Source: Tissierella sp032104385 (GTDB taxonomy: Bacteria > Bacillota > Clostridia > Tissierellales > Tissierellaceae). Taken from it: a stretch of DNA of 64,000 nt. A model generated the notes under the pieces. The model saw nothing but the letters and a program-made list of their open reading frames with translations. It searched no databases and was not told where the DNA came from. The translations under genes and the position numbers were made by a program. The DNA lies in contig NZ_DAMCHJ010000012.1 in NCBI RefSeq assembly GCF_032104385.1, positions 1-64,000 on the forward strand, read 5' to 3'. This document shows positions 55,526-63,275 of this stretch, in pieces (positions within the stretch are counted from its first letter, which is position 1; each line of letters starts with the position of its first letter).

Positions 55526-56453
55526 AGGCCCTGGTCCTTTTCTTGTATTGAAAATGTCTACTCCAGTCAAAGGCCACAAATTTTCCAAGGCCCAAGACTT
55601 TTTCTATGGTCTTTTCTACATAGTCAAGATACTTTCTATCATCCCTTCTTTTCTTATTGCTGCCTAGGCGATTTAAAGGAGTCATTAAAAAGAGTTCTTT
55701 CATTAAGTTAGGATTTCCATCTGTATAGTTTCTAGCAAGTACTAGAAAAGTAAAGTCATCCCTGCTATGGTCACCTGTTAGACTAGCTCCTGATATAAGC
55801 ATATTTGCCTTTCTATTAGTTCTTTCCAGGGTGGTTAGTATTTCCTCTAGGGTTAAGTCATCAAGTCTAGAAAACTTGTTTAAAGGCTCATACTTGTATT
55901 CTCTAATTTGTTTTAGGGTAGATGCTTTCTCCTGTGTCCATTTCTTATAAAGTATTTTTAATTCTCCTTCTTTTTCTAAAAGCTTATTATTTCTGGGGAA
56001 GAAGGATCCATCTCCTATATTTCCTGTAAGAGCTATATATCTATTTTTCTTGTATATCTCAATTCCTCTACTTGATAAATTAATATTATCTGGAATAGTC
56101 CCTTGGACAAAAATATGGATTCCCTTGCCTGATTGGGATAACTCCATATATGTCCCTGTAAAACTCTCTATAATTTCTTTTGCCATAGGAGTTAGCTTAC
56201 CACCTTGAATTGCATGGTCTAGGTCTATACAGATAACACTATCTTCCTCAACTAAAACAAAGCCTAGAAGTTTATTCTTAGTCTTAGCTTCATTGAAATC
56301 TATACATCGTTCTGGATGATTCCAATCATTAGCTTTTCCATCAATTAGAGAAAAGGGGAGCTTGGCTACTTTGCCATTTAACTCTTCCTTTCTCCAACCT
56401 ACAAATCTTTTCAAATTTTTCATTTCTTCTGGTAGATATTTATATTTTTCCAT
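55512..56453 (-). CDS. element primase-like protein
   Basis: A 313-residue archaeo-eukaryotic-primase-related protein common in mobile elements. ICIDLDHAI carries the catalytic Asp pair, ELSQSGKGIHIFV the following motif (S-x-KGxH), and YIALTGN the third. The C-terminal helices resemble the primase-associated domain before a helicase. It is followed by the VapE helicase, so the two probably act as a primase-helicase pair. Confidence 0.83.
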   Translation of the reverse strand: MEKYKYLPEEMKNLKRFVGWRKEELNGKVAKLPFSLIDGKANDWNHPERCIDFNEAKTKNKLLGFVLVEEDSVICIDLDHAIQGGKLTPMAKEIIESFTGTYMELSQSGKGIHIFVQGTIPDNINLSSRGIEIYKKNRYIALTGNIGDGSFFPRNNKLLEKEGELKILYKKWTQEKASTLKQIREYKYEPLNKFSRLDDLTLEEILTTLERTNRKANMLISGASLTGDHSRDDFTFLVLARNYTDGNPNLMKELFLMTPLNRLGSNKKRRDDRKYLDYVEKTIEKVLGLGKFVAFDWSRHFQYKKRTRAYERV

Positions 56454-56548
56454 TCTTTTTACCTCCTTATGCTGGTCAGAATAGAACCCATATGGTAAAA
56501 TGAATTTGGTAGAAACATTCCATACGGGGTGTGCCTTTGGCCTTTGTG

Positions 56549-56869
56549 CTAAAGGCTTTTTTCTTTTTTGATTTCATAGTAAATTTCTATTAAGAATCTT
56601 AAAATCTCCTGGTCTTCCTCTTCTAATCTTCCATATTTCTTTATAACTTTTGCCAATCTAAATATTTCTAGAGCAAATTTATCTTCAAGTCTATAATCTG
56701 CTTTAATGGACACAGGAGGAGATGTTAATGACCTTATAATATAATCTTGCTTAGTAAGACCACTTATTTCTACCTTCCTATCTAATAACTCAGCTTCTTC
56801 CTCTGTTGCCCTAAAAGAAATTATCTTATTTCTCTTTCTTTTAACTTGTTTTTTTATTTCCCTACTCAT
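56549..56869 (-). CDS. ribbon-helix-helix mobilisation-type protein
   Basis: About 106 residues with a basic N-terminus (REIKKQVKRKRNK) and a ribbon-helix-helix/arc-like part: ISFRATEEEAELLDRKVEISGLTKQDYIIRSL. This resembles MobC-like and relaxosome accessory proteins. The ATG at 56869 overlaps the integrase stop (ATGAGTAG) and follows GGAGG. Confidence 0.75.
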   Translation of the reverse strand: MSREIKKQVKRKRNKIISFRATEEEAELLDRKVEISGLTKQDYIIRSLTSPPVSIKADYRLEDKFALEIFRLAKVIKKYGRLEEEDQEILRFLIEIYYEIKKEKSL

Positions 56870-57984
56870 ATTCATCCTCCAATAATTTTTTCCATTCATC
56901 TTCTAAGCTTTCTTTTCTTAAATTAGATAAGGAAATGGCCATATCATTTTGCTTGCTTGGGAATAAGTGAGCATACCTATAGGTTATATCTATAGATTCA
57001 TGGCCTAGTCTATCTGCTATGGCTATTGCTGAATAACCTAATTCAATTAACAAAGATACATGGGAATGTCTTAGATCATGTACTCTAATTCTCTTAACTC
57101 CAGCTTTTGTACTTCCCCTAGTCATTTCATGATGTAGATAGGACTTGGTAATTGGAAATAATAATTGATCCCTCTTTAGCTTGTATATTCCAGCCATATA
57201 TTTATCCATTTCTTCTGCCAAAAAGTCTGGCATAACAACTGTCCTGATACTTTTCTTAGTCTTAGGTTCAGTTATAATATTTTCTCCACCTATTCTTTGT
57301 AGAGATTGATTTACTCTAATAGTATTGTTAGTAAAATCAAATTTCTCCTTTGTTAAAGCTAGTAATTCCCCTGTTCTTAATCCACACCAATATAAAATTT
57401 GAAAAGAATGGAAGGATAAGGGTTTATCCTTAACTTCTTCTATAAATTTGTCATACTCTTTTTTAGTCCAAAACTTCATTTCAGAAGCTTCCTTTTCTCC
57501 AATAGATCCAACATCCCTCGCTACATTGGATTTTAGATTATAATATTTACAAGCATGATTTAGGATACTACTTAATTGTGCATGTATTGTTCTTAGATAG
57601 GTTTGAGAATATTTTTGGCCCTTACTATTCTCTTCTTTCATTAATTCATTCTGCCATTTTACTATTGCTGTTTTAGATATTTCATTAACTTTAAGACCTC
57701 CTATATAGGGAATAACCTTTGTGATTATTATTTGCTCTTTGGTATTCCAAGTGTTTTCCCTTAATCTAGGCCTCATATCTTTTTCGTATACTTGAAAAAA
57801 ATCCTTAAATGTCATATCAAGATTTCCAGATTGTTCTCTTAAGAAATCTTCCTCCCATTTTAAAGCTTCTTTTTTTTGTTTTGAATCCTCTCTTCTTTTT
57901 GTTAATTTTCTCACCACGCCAATTGCTATAGGTAAATTTGGCAAACCATGTGCCATTTCCACTTTCATCTCTATAGGCTCCCAC
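56862..57984 (-). pseudogene. tyrosine integrase with an A8 frameshift after the N-terminal domain
   Basis: Site-specific recombinase of the element. The catalytic domain is intact: CGLRTGELLAL (Arg), HDLRHSHVS (His, Arg), LGHESIDITYRYAH with the nucleophilic Tyr. A GTG at 57984, behind AAGGAGG, opens GAYRDESGNGTWFAKFTYSN, a normal integrase N-terminus, but eight A's at 57870-57877 shift the frame and it stops soon after (KTKKKKL). Seven A's would restore a 373-residue enzyme (KTKKEALKWEEDF). Transcript slippage on A8 could also restore it. The ATG at 57968 in the downstream frame gives an untypical start and is probably not used. Confidence 0.8.
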
Positions 57985-57986
57985 TC

Positions 57987-58175
57987 CTAGGCCTCCTTTC
58001 TTACTTGATAACAGTACTTGTCCAAGAAATATTGTCTATTGATTTTTCCCCTTTGAACCCTGTAGCCTAGTTCAACTAGTTCTTGATTCATTTCATTAAT
58101 TACTTGATAGGCTGTAGTTCTACTAACTTCTAAAAAATCCTGTACTTCCTTTGCATTCATAAAAATCTTTTCCAT
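57987..58175 (-). CDS. excisionase-like HTH protein
   Basis: A 62-residue winged-helix protein (FMNAKEVQDFLEVSRTTAYQVINEMN) of the Xis/AlpA type. ATG at 58175 behind GGGGGAG. It ends 2 bp before the integrase GTG and shares its ribosome-site region, so the two are coupled. Confidence 0.8.
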   Translation of the reverse strand: MEKIFMNAKEVQDFLEVSRTTAYQVINEMNQELVELGYRVQRGKINRQYFLDKYCYQVRKEA

Positions 58176-58200
58176 ACTTATCTCCCCCTTGGAATTCAAC

Positions 58201-58255
58201 AACACACTTTCGTGCTATTAGGTTATATAATATCAGCACATTTCCGTGTTGTCAA
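58201..58255 (-). promoter_or_regulatory. xis-int promoter with two operators
   Basis: Minus strand TTGACA (58250-58255), 17 bp, TATTAT (58227-58232). Two related imperfect palindromes, CACACTTTCGTGCT (58203-58216) and GCACATTTCCGTGTT (58236-58250), lie after the start and in the spacer. The divergent XRE protein is the likely repressor. Confidence 0.75.
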
Positions 58256-58389
58256 GATTGATTTTAAATTATTTTTATTTATCTTTCCTATTACAAGGGA
58301 TTTCATTGAATTTATAATCGTTCACTTCTGTTGCTATTAATGATATCTTGTGATAAAATAAATTATAATACTAGCGAAAGGGGTTTCCA

Positions 58390-58818
58390 ATGATTTCAGG
58401 TGAAAAGCTAAAAAAGTTAAGATTACTTAGAGAATTGACACAGAAAGAATTAGCAATAAAATCAGGGCTTACAGATTCTGCTATAAGAAATTATGAATTA
58501 GGTTATAGATCTCCCAATAAAGAGCAATTAATAAAGATAGCAGAGGCTTTAGCTTGTGATGTTTCTTCCTTAATTGACCATACTCCCATTTCTAATTTTG
58601 AATTTATGCAAATTCTATTTGATTATGAAGAAGATTTAAAAATAAGACCACTAGTAGAAGGTTCTACAATAGGGCTGCTTTCACACGATATGAATTTAAA
58701 TGATTTTCTAGTAGAATGGGATGAAATGAGAAAAAAACACTATAACGGTGAAATTACAGATGAAGAGTTTGAGGATTGGAAGTTGTCATATCCTAAGAAG
58801 TCTAGATTTAACAAATAA
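58390..58818 (+). CDS. XRE-family repressor of the element
   Basis: A 142-residue protein with an N-terminal Cro/C1 HTH (LRELTQKELAIKSGLTDSAIRNYELGYR) and an acidic C-terminal half. It is divergent from xis-int with two operator-like repeats between them, the layout of an integration-element repressor. AGGGG precedes the ATG. Confidence 0.85.
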   Translation: MISGEKLKKLRLLRELTQKELAIKSGLTDSAIRNYELGYRSPNKEQLIKIAEALACDVSSLIDHTPISNFEFMQILFDYEEDLKIRPLVEGSTIGLLSHDMNLNDFLVEWDEMRKKHYNGEITDEEFEDWKLSYPKKSRFNK

Positions 58819-58836
58819 TTCTTATATTATAAATCT

Positions 58837-58957
58837 ATAGCTTGATTTTTAACCTATCGATTTCGATAGGGTTAATATATATATAATAAACCGTGTTGGA
58901 TTGGACACGGTTAAATATGATTTAATTCTAAACTGGTCGATTTCGAACAGTTATAAT
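58837..58957. repeat. three consecutive inverted repeats after the XRE gene
   Basis: TTAACC-TATCG-ATTT-CGATAGGGTTAA, AACCGTGT-TGGATTGG-ACACGGTT and AACTGGTCGA-TT-TCGAACAGTT occur within 120 bp. The first and third share the TCGATTTCGA centre. No U tracts follow, so they are not ordinary terminators; role unknown. Confidence 0.6.
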
Positions 58958-59018
58958 ACAAATCATTTAACAATTACCTGCTATTAAGTAGAGAATTTAA
59001 TATTAGCTGTATCAAAAA

Positions 59019-59063
59019 AGCCACCATAGAATCTTCTTCAGATCTTTATGGTGGCTCTATTTG
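59019..59063 (-). terminator. terminator of the three-gene cassette (hairpin A)
   Basis: Minus strand AGCCACCATAAAGATCTG / ATTCTATGGTGGCT followed by TTTTTT. About 80 bp around it is similar to hairpin B at 60526-60569. Confidence 0.75.
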
Positions 59064-59155
59064 CAGTTCCCTAGAATTGAGCCTATCCATATTATTAAAG
59101 TCTTCTAAGGAAATATCCATAATGTTTCAATTATTATAAATTCCTCCCTATTGAC

Positions 59156-59443
59156 TCAAATAGAGCGTATCCACTCATCGTTAAAAATATCTCGGAATTC
59201 TTCCATTACATCTTCAAATCGTGTTAACCCTTCCACTTTCAATTTTTTTGAGAAAGCTATTGAGTTGTCTTGTGCCAGTGCAGACCAAAAATACTGTACC
59301 ATTTTCTCTGCAGTAAGACGACTCATTCTCCCAATAGTTAAATTTACTCCACTCTTAACATTAGCTGGTACCGTTTCTGATGATAAAATAGGATCAAATA
59401 TCCTCTCATGTAAAAATCTCATTAATTCCTCTTCTTTAGTCAT
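59156..59443 (-). CDS. conserved hypothetical protein, cassette gene 3
   Basis: Not recognised; 95 aa, mostly helical, starting MTKEEELMRFLHERIFDPIL and ending FEDVMEEFRDIFNDEWIRSI. AGGAGGT precedes the ATG and the gene follows the middle cassette gene by 13 bp, so it is expressed with it. No membrane segment or catalytic motif is seen. Confidence 0.65.
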   Translation of the reverse strand: MTKEEELMRFLHERIFDPILSSETVPANVKSGVNLTIGRMSRLTAEKMVQYFWSALAQDNSIAFSKKLKVEGLTRFEDVMEEFRDIFNDEWIRSI

Positions 59444-59456
59444 AATATTTCACCTC

Positions 59457-59756
59457 CTATACCCAACTTAAAGATTTTGGCGTTATTGGTGAAATGCCTT
59501 TTGCAATTCTTAAATGCTCAATCCATGTTTTACAGCCTACCATATCTGCCCTGTCCAAATAGTAACCAACATTTGGCCTTGAGCTAATTGATTTCCTATG
59601 ACTTCTTAAAACACGAATAGCCTCTCTTATTTGATTTTTTGTAGCTCCCATTGGTACTATAATTTCTACAATATCATGAAACTTGATTGCATTGACTCTT
59701 CCTAAATGATTATTCATCACTTCAGCAACATATAAGTTTACATCTCTTTGTTTCAT
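59457..59756 (-). CDS. hypothetical protein, cassette gene 2
   Basis: Not recognised; 99 aa. Residues 30-60 (VPMGATKNQIREAIRVLRSHRKSISSRP) look like a winged-helix or HTH segment followed by a GYYLD wing, so DNA binding is possible. GAGGAGG precedes the ATG. Operon with its two neighbours. Confidence 0.62.
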   Translation of the reverse strand: MKQRDVNLYVAEVMNNHLGRVNAIKFHDIVEIIVPMGATKNQIREAIRVLRSHRKSISSRPNVGYYLDRADMVGCKTWIEHLRIAKGISPITPKSLSWV

Positions 59757-59827
59757 CTTCTAAACCTCCTCAATTTTTTATTTTAATCTTCCATATATTC
59801 TAATCAATCACAGTTAATGATTATACT

Positions 59828-60229
59828 TTAAAAAGATAATTTTGCTTCGGGAGTATATTCATTTCCTACAATATCAAGAGGAATACGATCAAGCCAATCT
59901 GCTCCCCATTTATCTCGTGTTTCCTCAACAACAAGTTTTCCTGTCTCCGTTAATACTCTTGCTTGTCGATCTGACGAGGCTGCCAATGATGGCTTATTTC
60001 CCGAATAATAACCTGCTGTTGAACTAGGACTTTTCCCGTATTTTCTTGCAAATTTAGATATTTCCTCTGGTGTAACAGTCCCTCCTTGTCTATAAATCTC
60101 TTCAAGTATGGCGATTTTTCTTACCTCACCAATAGTTGTGGTAATACTTGCATTTTTAGATTCTAGTCGATTAATAAGTGCTGATACCTTTGCCTCAATC
60201 TCTTTTAATTCACTTAAAATTGTTTTCAT
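59828..60229 (-). CDS. hypothetical protein with possible winged helix, cassette gene 1
   Basis: 133 aa from the ATG at 60229, which follows AAAGGAGATAG; a longer form from 60271 is less likely. The N-terminus is a coiled-coil-like helix (LSELKEIEAKVSALINRLE). Residues 50-110 (ILEEIYRQGGTVTPEEISKFARKY, then LTETGKLVVEET) have a winged-helix pattern. It is the first gene of the cassette and probably its regulator, since an inverted repeat overlaps its promoter. Confidence 0.62.
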   Translation of the reverse strand: MKTILSELKEIEAKVSALINRLESKNASITTTIGEVRKIAILEEIYRQGGTVTPEEISKFARKYGKSPSSTAGYYSGNKPSLAASSDRQARVLTETGKLVVEETRDKWGADWLDRIPLDIVGNEYTPEAKLSF

Positions 60230-60276
60230 ATTTCTATCTCCTTTCAAATCAAAGTCCATTACATAATTCATTCCTT

Positions 60277-60315
60277 GATATTGTTCATGATATCAAAAAT
60301 ATAAGTTTCTGTCAA
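60277..60315 (-). promoter_or_regulatory. promoter and operator of the three-gene cassette
   Basis: Minus strand TTGACA (60310-60315), 17 bp, TATCAT (60287-60292). An inverted repeat TTGATAT-N8-ATATCAA at 60277-60298 covers the -10 box. Confidence 0.78.
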
Positions 60316-60525
60316 TCATTATATTTTTCATTGAATGATTCTTTTAATGGTTCTGTTCTATATTTCAATAATACTTAATGACCTATAACTCAATTCATCT
60401 TGTATTTTATTCCTTGGCTTTTTATTTTTCTTATACTACATTTCCTAATTTTACAATCTTCTTGGATTTCATAAATTATCTAATAATTGCTTGCTGTTAA
60501 ACAGAAAACAATAAACACACACACC

Positions 60526-60569
60526 AAAAAACACCATAGATTCTTATTCAGATCTCTATGGTGTTTCTA
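60526..60569 (-). terminator. hairpin B, terminator downstream of guaA inside the element
   Basis: Minus strand AACACCATAGAGATCTGA / TTCTATGGTGTT followed by TTTTTGG. It ends transcripts coming from guaA before they enter the element. The rest of 60316-60690 shows no gene. Confidence 0.75.
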
Positions 60570-60689
60570 TTTGTAAGCCAGTCGGCATTATTTATTAAGT
60601 TATTCTAAAAAACTTTTTTACCCAATTTCGTTCCAGTCAAGGATTTTTAACCTCTACAAGTATTGGTTTTATCAGTTTTTCTTTTTATT

Positions 60690-60706
60690 TTTACCTACTC
60701 CCACTC
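60690..60706. repeat. attR, 17-bp direct repeat in the guaA 3' end
   Basis: TTTACCTACTCCCACTC on the plus strand; read on the minus strand it is the final GAG TGG GAG TAG of guaA plus five bases. Integration leaves the coding sequence intact. Confidence 0.87.
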
Positions 60707-61645
60707 AATTGTAGCCGGTGGTTTGTTTGTTATATCATATACCACTCTGTTTACCTGTGGTACTTCATCTGTAATTCTTGTAGAAATCTTCTCTAATAAT
60801 TCTAATGGCATTGGATACCATTTAGCTTCCATTGCATCCTTAGTAGTTATAGCTCTTAGTCCAATTAAATGTTTATAGGTTCTTTCACCATCTATAACTC
60901 CTACTGATTGAATATTAGGTAATACTGCAAAGTATTGCCAAATTTCCTTGTCTAAGCCTGCTTTTTTGATTTCATCTCTATAGATATAGTCTGCATCTCT
61001 AAGGATATCTAGTTTCTCCTTAGTTAATTCTCCTAAACATCTAACACCTAACCCTGGTCCTGGGAAAGGCTGCCTACTTACTAACTCTTCTGCAATTCCC
61101 AATCCCCTACCTACTTCCCTAACTTCATCTTTATAAAGTTCCTTAAGTGGTTCTATAAGCTCAAAGTTTACATCTTCTGGCAGTCCTCCAACATTATGAT
61201 GAGATTTTACTGCTAACTTTCCTTCTTTATTCACAGATTCAACTATATCTGGGTAAATTGTCCCTTGGACTAAGAATTCAATACCTTCAAGTTTAGATTG
61301 CTCCTCTTCAAAGACTCTAATAAATTCTTCTCCAATTACTTTTCTCTTTTGTTCAGGATCAGTAACTCCCCTTAATTTTCCCAAGAACCTATCTTCAGCA
61401 TCAACTACTATTAGATTCATATGGAATTTATCCCTAAATACTTTTTCTACTTCTTGTCTTTCATTTTTTCTTAAAAGTCCATGGTCTACAAATACACAAA
61501 CTAAATTATCTCCTATAGCCTTGTGAACTAATACTGCTGCTACGGAAGAATCTACCCCACCAGATAAAGCGCATAGGGCCTTTTTATTTCCTACCTTATT
61601 TTTAATTTCTTCAATTTGTTTATTTATAAATTCTTCTACCTTCAA
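60695..61645 (-). CDS. guaA: GMP synthase, ATP-pyrophosphatase subunit without glutaminase domain
   Basis: Adenylates XMP and aminates it to GMP. The P-loop SGGVDSS near residue 30 and the C-terminal dimerisation part ending NKPPATIEWE are complete. At 316 residues it lacks the usual 190-residue N-terminal glutamine amidotransferase domain. The start is TTG behind AAAGGAGG, only 14 bp after guaB, so there is no room for a lost domain here. It must use ammonia or a separate GATase subunit encoded elsewhere. Confidence 0.93.
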   Translation of the reverse strand: MKVEEFINKQIEEIKNKVGNKKALCALSGGVDSSVAAVLVHKAIGDNLVCVFVDHGLLRKNERQEVEKVFRDKFHMNLIVVDAEDRFLGKLRGVTDPEQKRKVIGEEFIRVFEEEQSKLEGIEFLVQGTIYPDIVESVNKEGKLAVKSHHNVGGLPEDVNFELIEPLKELYKDEVREVGRGLGIAEELVSRQPFPGPGLGVRCLGELTKEKLDILRDADYIYRDEIKKAGLDKEIWQYFAVLPNIQSVGVIDGERTYKHLIGLRAITTKDAMEAKWYPMPLELLEKISTRITDEVPQVNRVVYDITNKPPATIEWE

Positions 61646-61659
61646 TATATTACCTCCTT

Positions 61660-63111
61660 TTATCTTCTGCTATAGTTTGGTGACTCCTTTGTAATATGAA
61701 TATCGTGTGGATGATTTTCTACTAATGATGCCGATGTAATCTTTATAAATCTTGCTTTATCTTGTAATTCTTCAGTGTTTTTAGCTCCAACGTATCCCAT
61801 TCCTGATTTTAATCCACCAACTAATTGATATACTACATCTCCCAATGGTCCTCTATAATGGATTCTTCCTTCTACACCTTCTGGAACATATTTTTTAGTA
61901 TCTTCTTGGAAATATCTATCCTTGCTACCTGAATCCATTGCTCCCATAGAACCCATTCCTCTATATTCCTTATATCTTCTTCCCTCATATAAAACTTCTT
62001 CACCAGGACTCTCATCAGTTCCAGCAAATAGTGAACCTGCCATTACTACATTGGCTCCAGCTGCTATTGCCTTTGTTATATCACCAGAATACTTAATTCC
62101 TCCATCAGCAATAACTGGAATACCATATTCTTTTGCTGCCTTAGCACAGTTGATTACAGCTGTTATTTGTGGTACACCAATACCAGTTACAACCCTGGTA
62201 GTACAAATAGAACCAGGTCCTATCCCTACCTTTACAGCATCTGCTCCTGCCTTTATTAAATCTACAGTAGCTTCAGCAGTTGCTACATTTCCAGCAATTA
62301 CTTGTAAATTTGAATACTCCCTTTTTATTTTGCTTACAGCTTCTAATACTCCTTTAGAATGTCCATGAGCAGTATCAACAACTATAACGTCTACCTTAGA
62401 CTTAACCAAAGCAGCTACTCTTTCCATCATATCTGCAGTTACTCCAACAGCTGCACCAGCTAATAATCTGCCAGTATGATCTTTTGCTGAATTTGGATAT
62501 TGGATAGATTTTTCTATATCCTTTATGGTTATCAAGCCTGATAACATAAAATCATCATCTACAAGAGGAAGTTTTTCAATCTTATGCTTCTTCATAATAT
62601 CTAAAGCTTCATCCATAGATATATCAATCTTTGCAGTAACCAAATTTTTCTTAGTCATTACATCATCTATTTTTTTAGTAGTTTCCTTTTCAAATCTAAT
62701 ATCTCTATTGGTTATAATTCCTACTAGTTTCCCATCTCCATCTGTTATTGGAACTCCAGATATATGATATCTTTCCATTAATTCCAAGGCATCTGATACA
62801 CTATGATGTGGAGATAAAAAAAACGGATCAGTTATTACACCATGTTCTGATCTTTTTACCTTATCTACCTCTAAAGCTTGCTGTTCTATGGACATATTTT
62901 TATGAATTATACCGATACCACCTTCTCTAGCCATAGCTATTGCCATCTTAGATTCAGTTACCGTATCCATTCCAGCACTCATCAAAGGTATGTTTAATTT
63001 AATACTTTTTGTCAAATAAGTATTGATATTAGTCTCCTTAGGCAATACTTCAGATTTTCCTGGAAGTAAAAGAACATCATCAAAAGTCAATCCTTCACCT
63101 ACAAATTCCAC
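61660..63111 (-). CDS. guaB: IMP dehydrogenase
   Basis: Oxidises IMP to XMP, the rate-limiting step to GMP. The catalytic cysteine loop GPGSICTTRVVTG and the flap around YRGMGSMGAM are present. Two CBS domains (about residues 93-205) form the regulatory insert. GTG start behind AAAGGAGG. 483 aa is normal. It forms an operon with guaA. Confidence 0.95.
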   Translation of the reverse strand: MEFVGEGLTFDDVLLLPGKSEVLPKETNINTYLTKSIKLNIPLMSAGMDTVTESKMAIAMAREGGIGIIHKNMSIEQQALEVDKVKRSEHGVITDPFFLSPHHSVSDALELMERYHISGVPITDGDGKLVGIITNRDIRFEKETTKKIDDVMTKKNLVTAKIDISMDEALDIMKKHKIEKLPLVDDDFMLSGLITIKDIEKSIQYPNSAKDHTGRLLAGAAVGVTADMMERVAALVKSKVDVIVVDTAHGHSKGVLEAVSKIKREYSNLQVIAGNVATAEATVDLIKAGADAVKVGIGPGSICTTRVVTGIGVPQITAVINCAKAAKEYGIPVIADGGIKYSGDITKAIAAGANVVMAGSLFAGTDESPGEEVLYEGRRYKEYRGMGSMGAMDSGSKDRYFQEDTKKYVPEGVEGRIHYRGPLGDVVYQLVGGLKSGMGYVGAKNTEELQDKARFIKITSASLVENHPHDIHITKESPNYSRR

Positions 63112-63228
63112 TATAAATTCCTCCTTTAGTTTTCTATTAAAACAATCTATTAATTAGTATAACAATATATAAATTAATAATACTTTTTATATCTTAATAC
63201 TATATTCTAATTTATAAATTCTAAAAAA

Positions 63229-63275
63229 ACAAGTATCATTTTTGATGATAGGCACCAAAAATGATACTTATTTTA
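63229..63275 (-). terminator. terminator after the partial membrane-protein gene
   Basis: Minus strand AAGTATCATTTTTG / CAAAAATGATACTT stem followed by GTTTTTTT, immediately after the stop codon. Confidence 0.8.

Larger units (their letters stand above)
46937..60706. mobile_element. integrative element at the 3' end of guaA
   Basis: A 13.8 kb segment bounded by identical 17-bp direct repeats. The right copy holds the last codons and stop of guaA; the left copy lies just before the displaced guaA terminator. Contents from the right: three-gene cassette, XRE repressor, xis, tyrosine integrase, RHH protein, primase, VapE helicase, candidate iterons and oriT, MobC-like gene, XRE gene, BcgI-like restriction-modification genes, and the NdpA-like/membrane pair. 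No relaxase, portal, capsid or conjugation gene is present, so it is a mobilizable element or satellite-like island rather than a full ICE or prophage. Confidence 0.85.

Noticed and set aside
57868..57968. ATG at 57968 as the integrase start
   Set aside because: The resulting N-terminus is unlike integrases, while another frame behind a perfect ribosome site gives the expected sequence.
57978..57990. CTCCCACTC, a 9-bp match to the att core, at the integrase start
   Set aside because: It encodes the conserved start of the integrase (VGAYRDE frame) and lies inside the gene; probably a chance match rather than a third att site.
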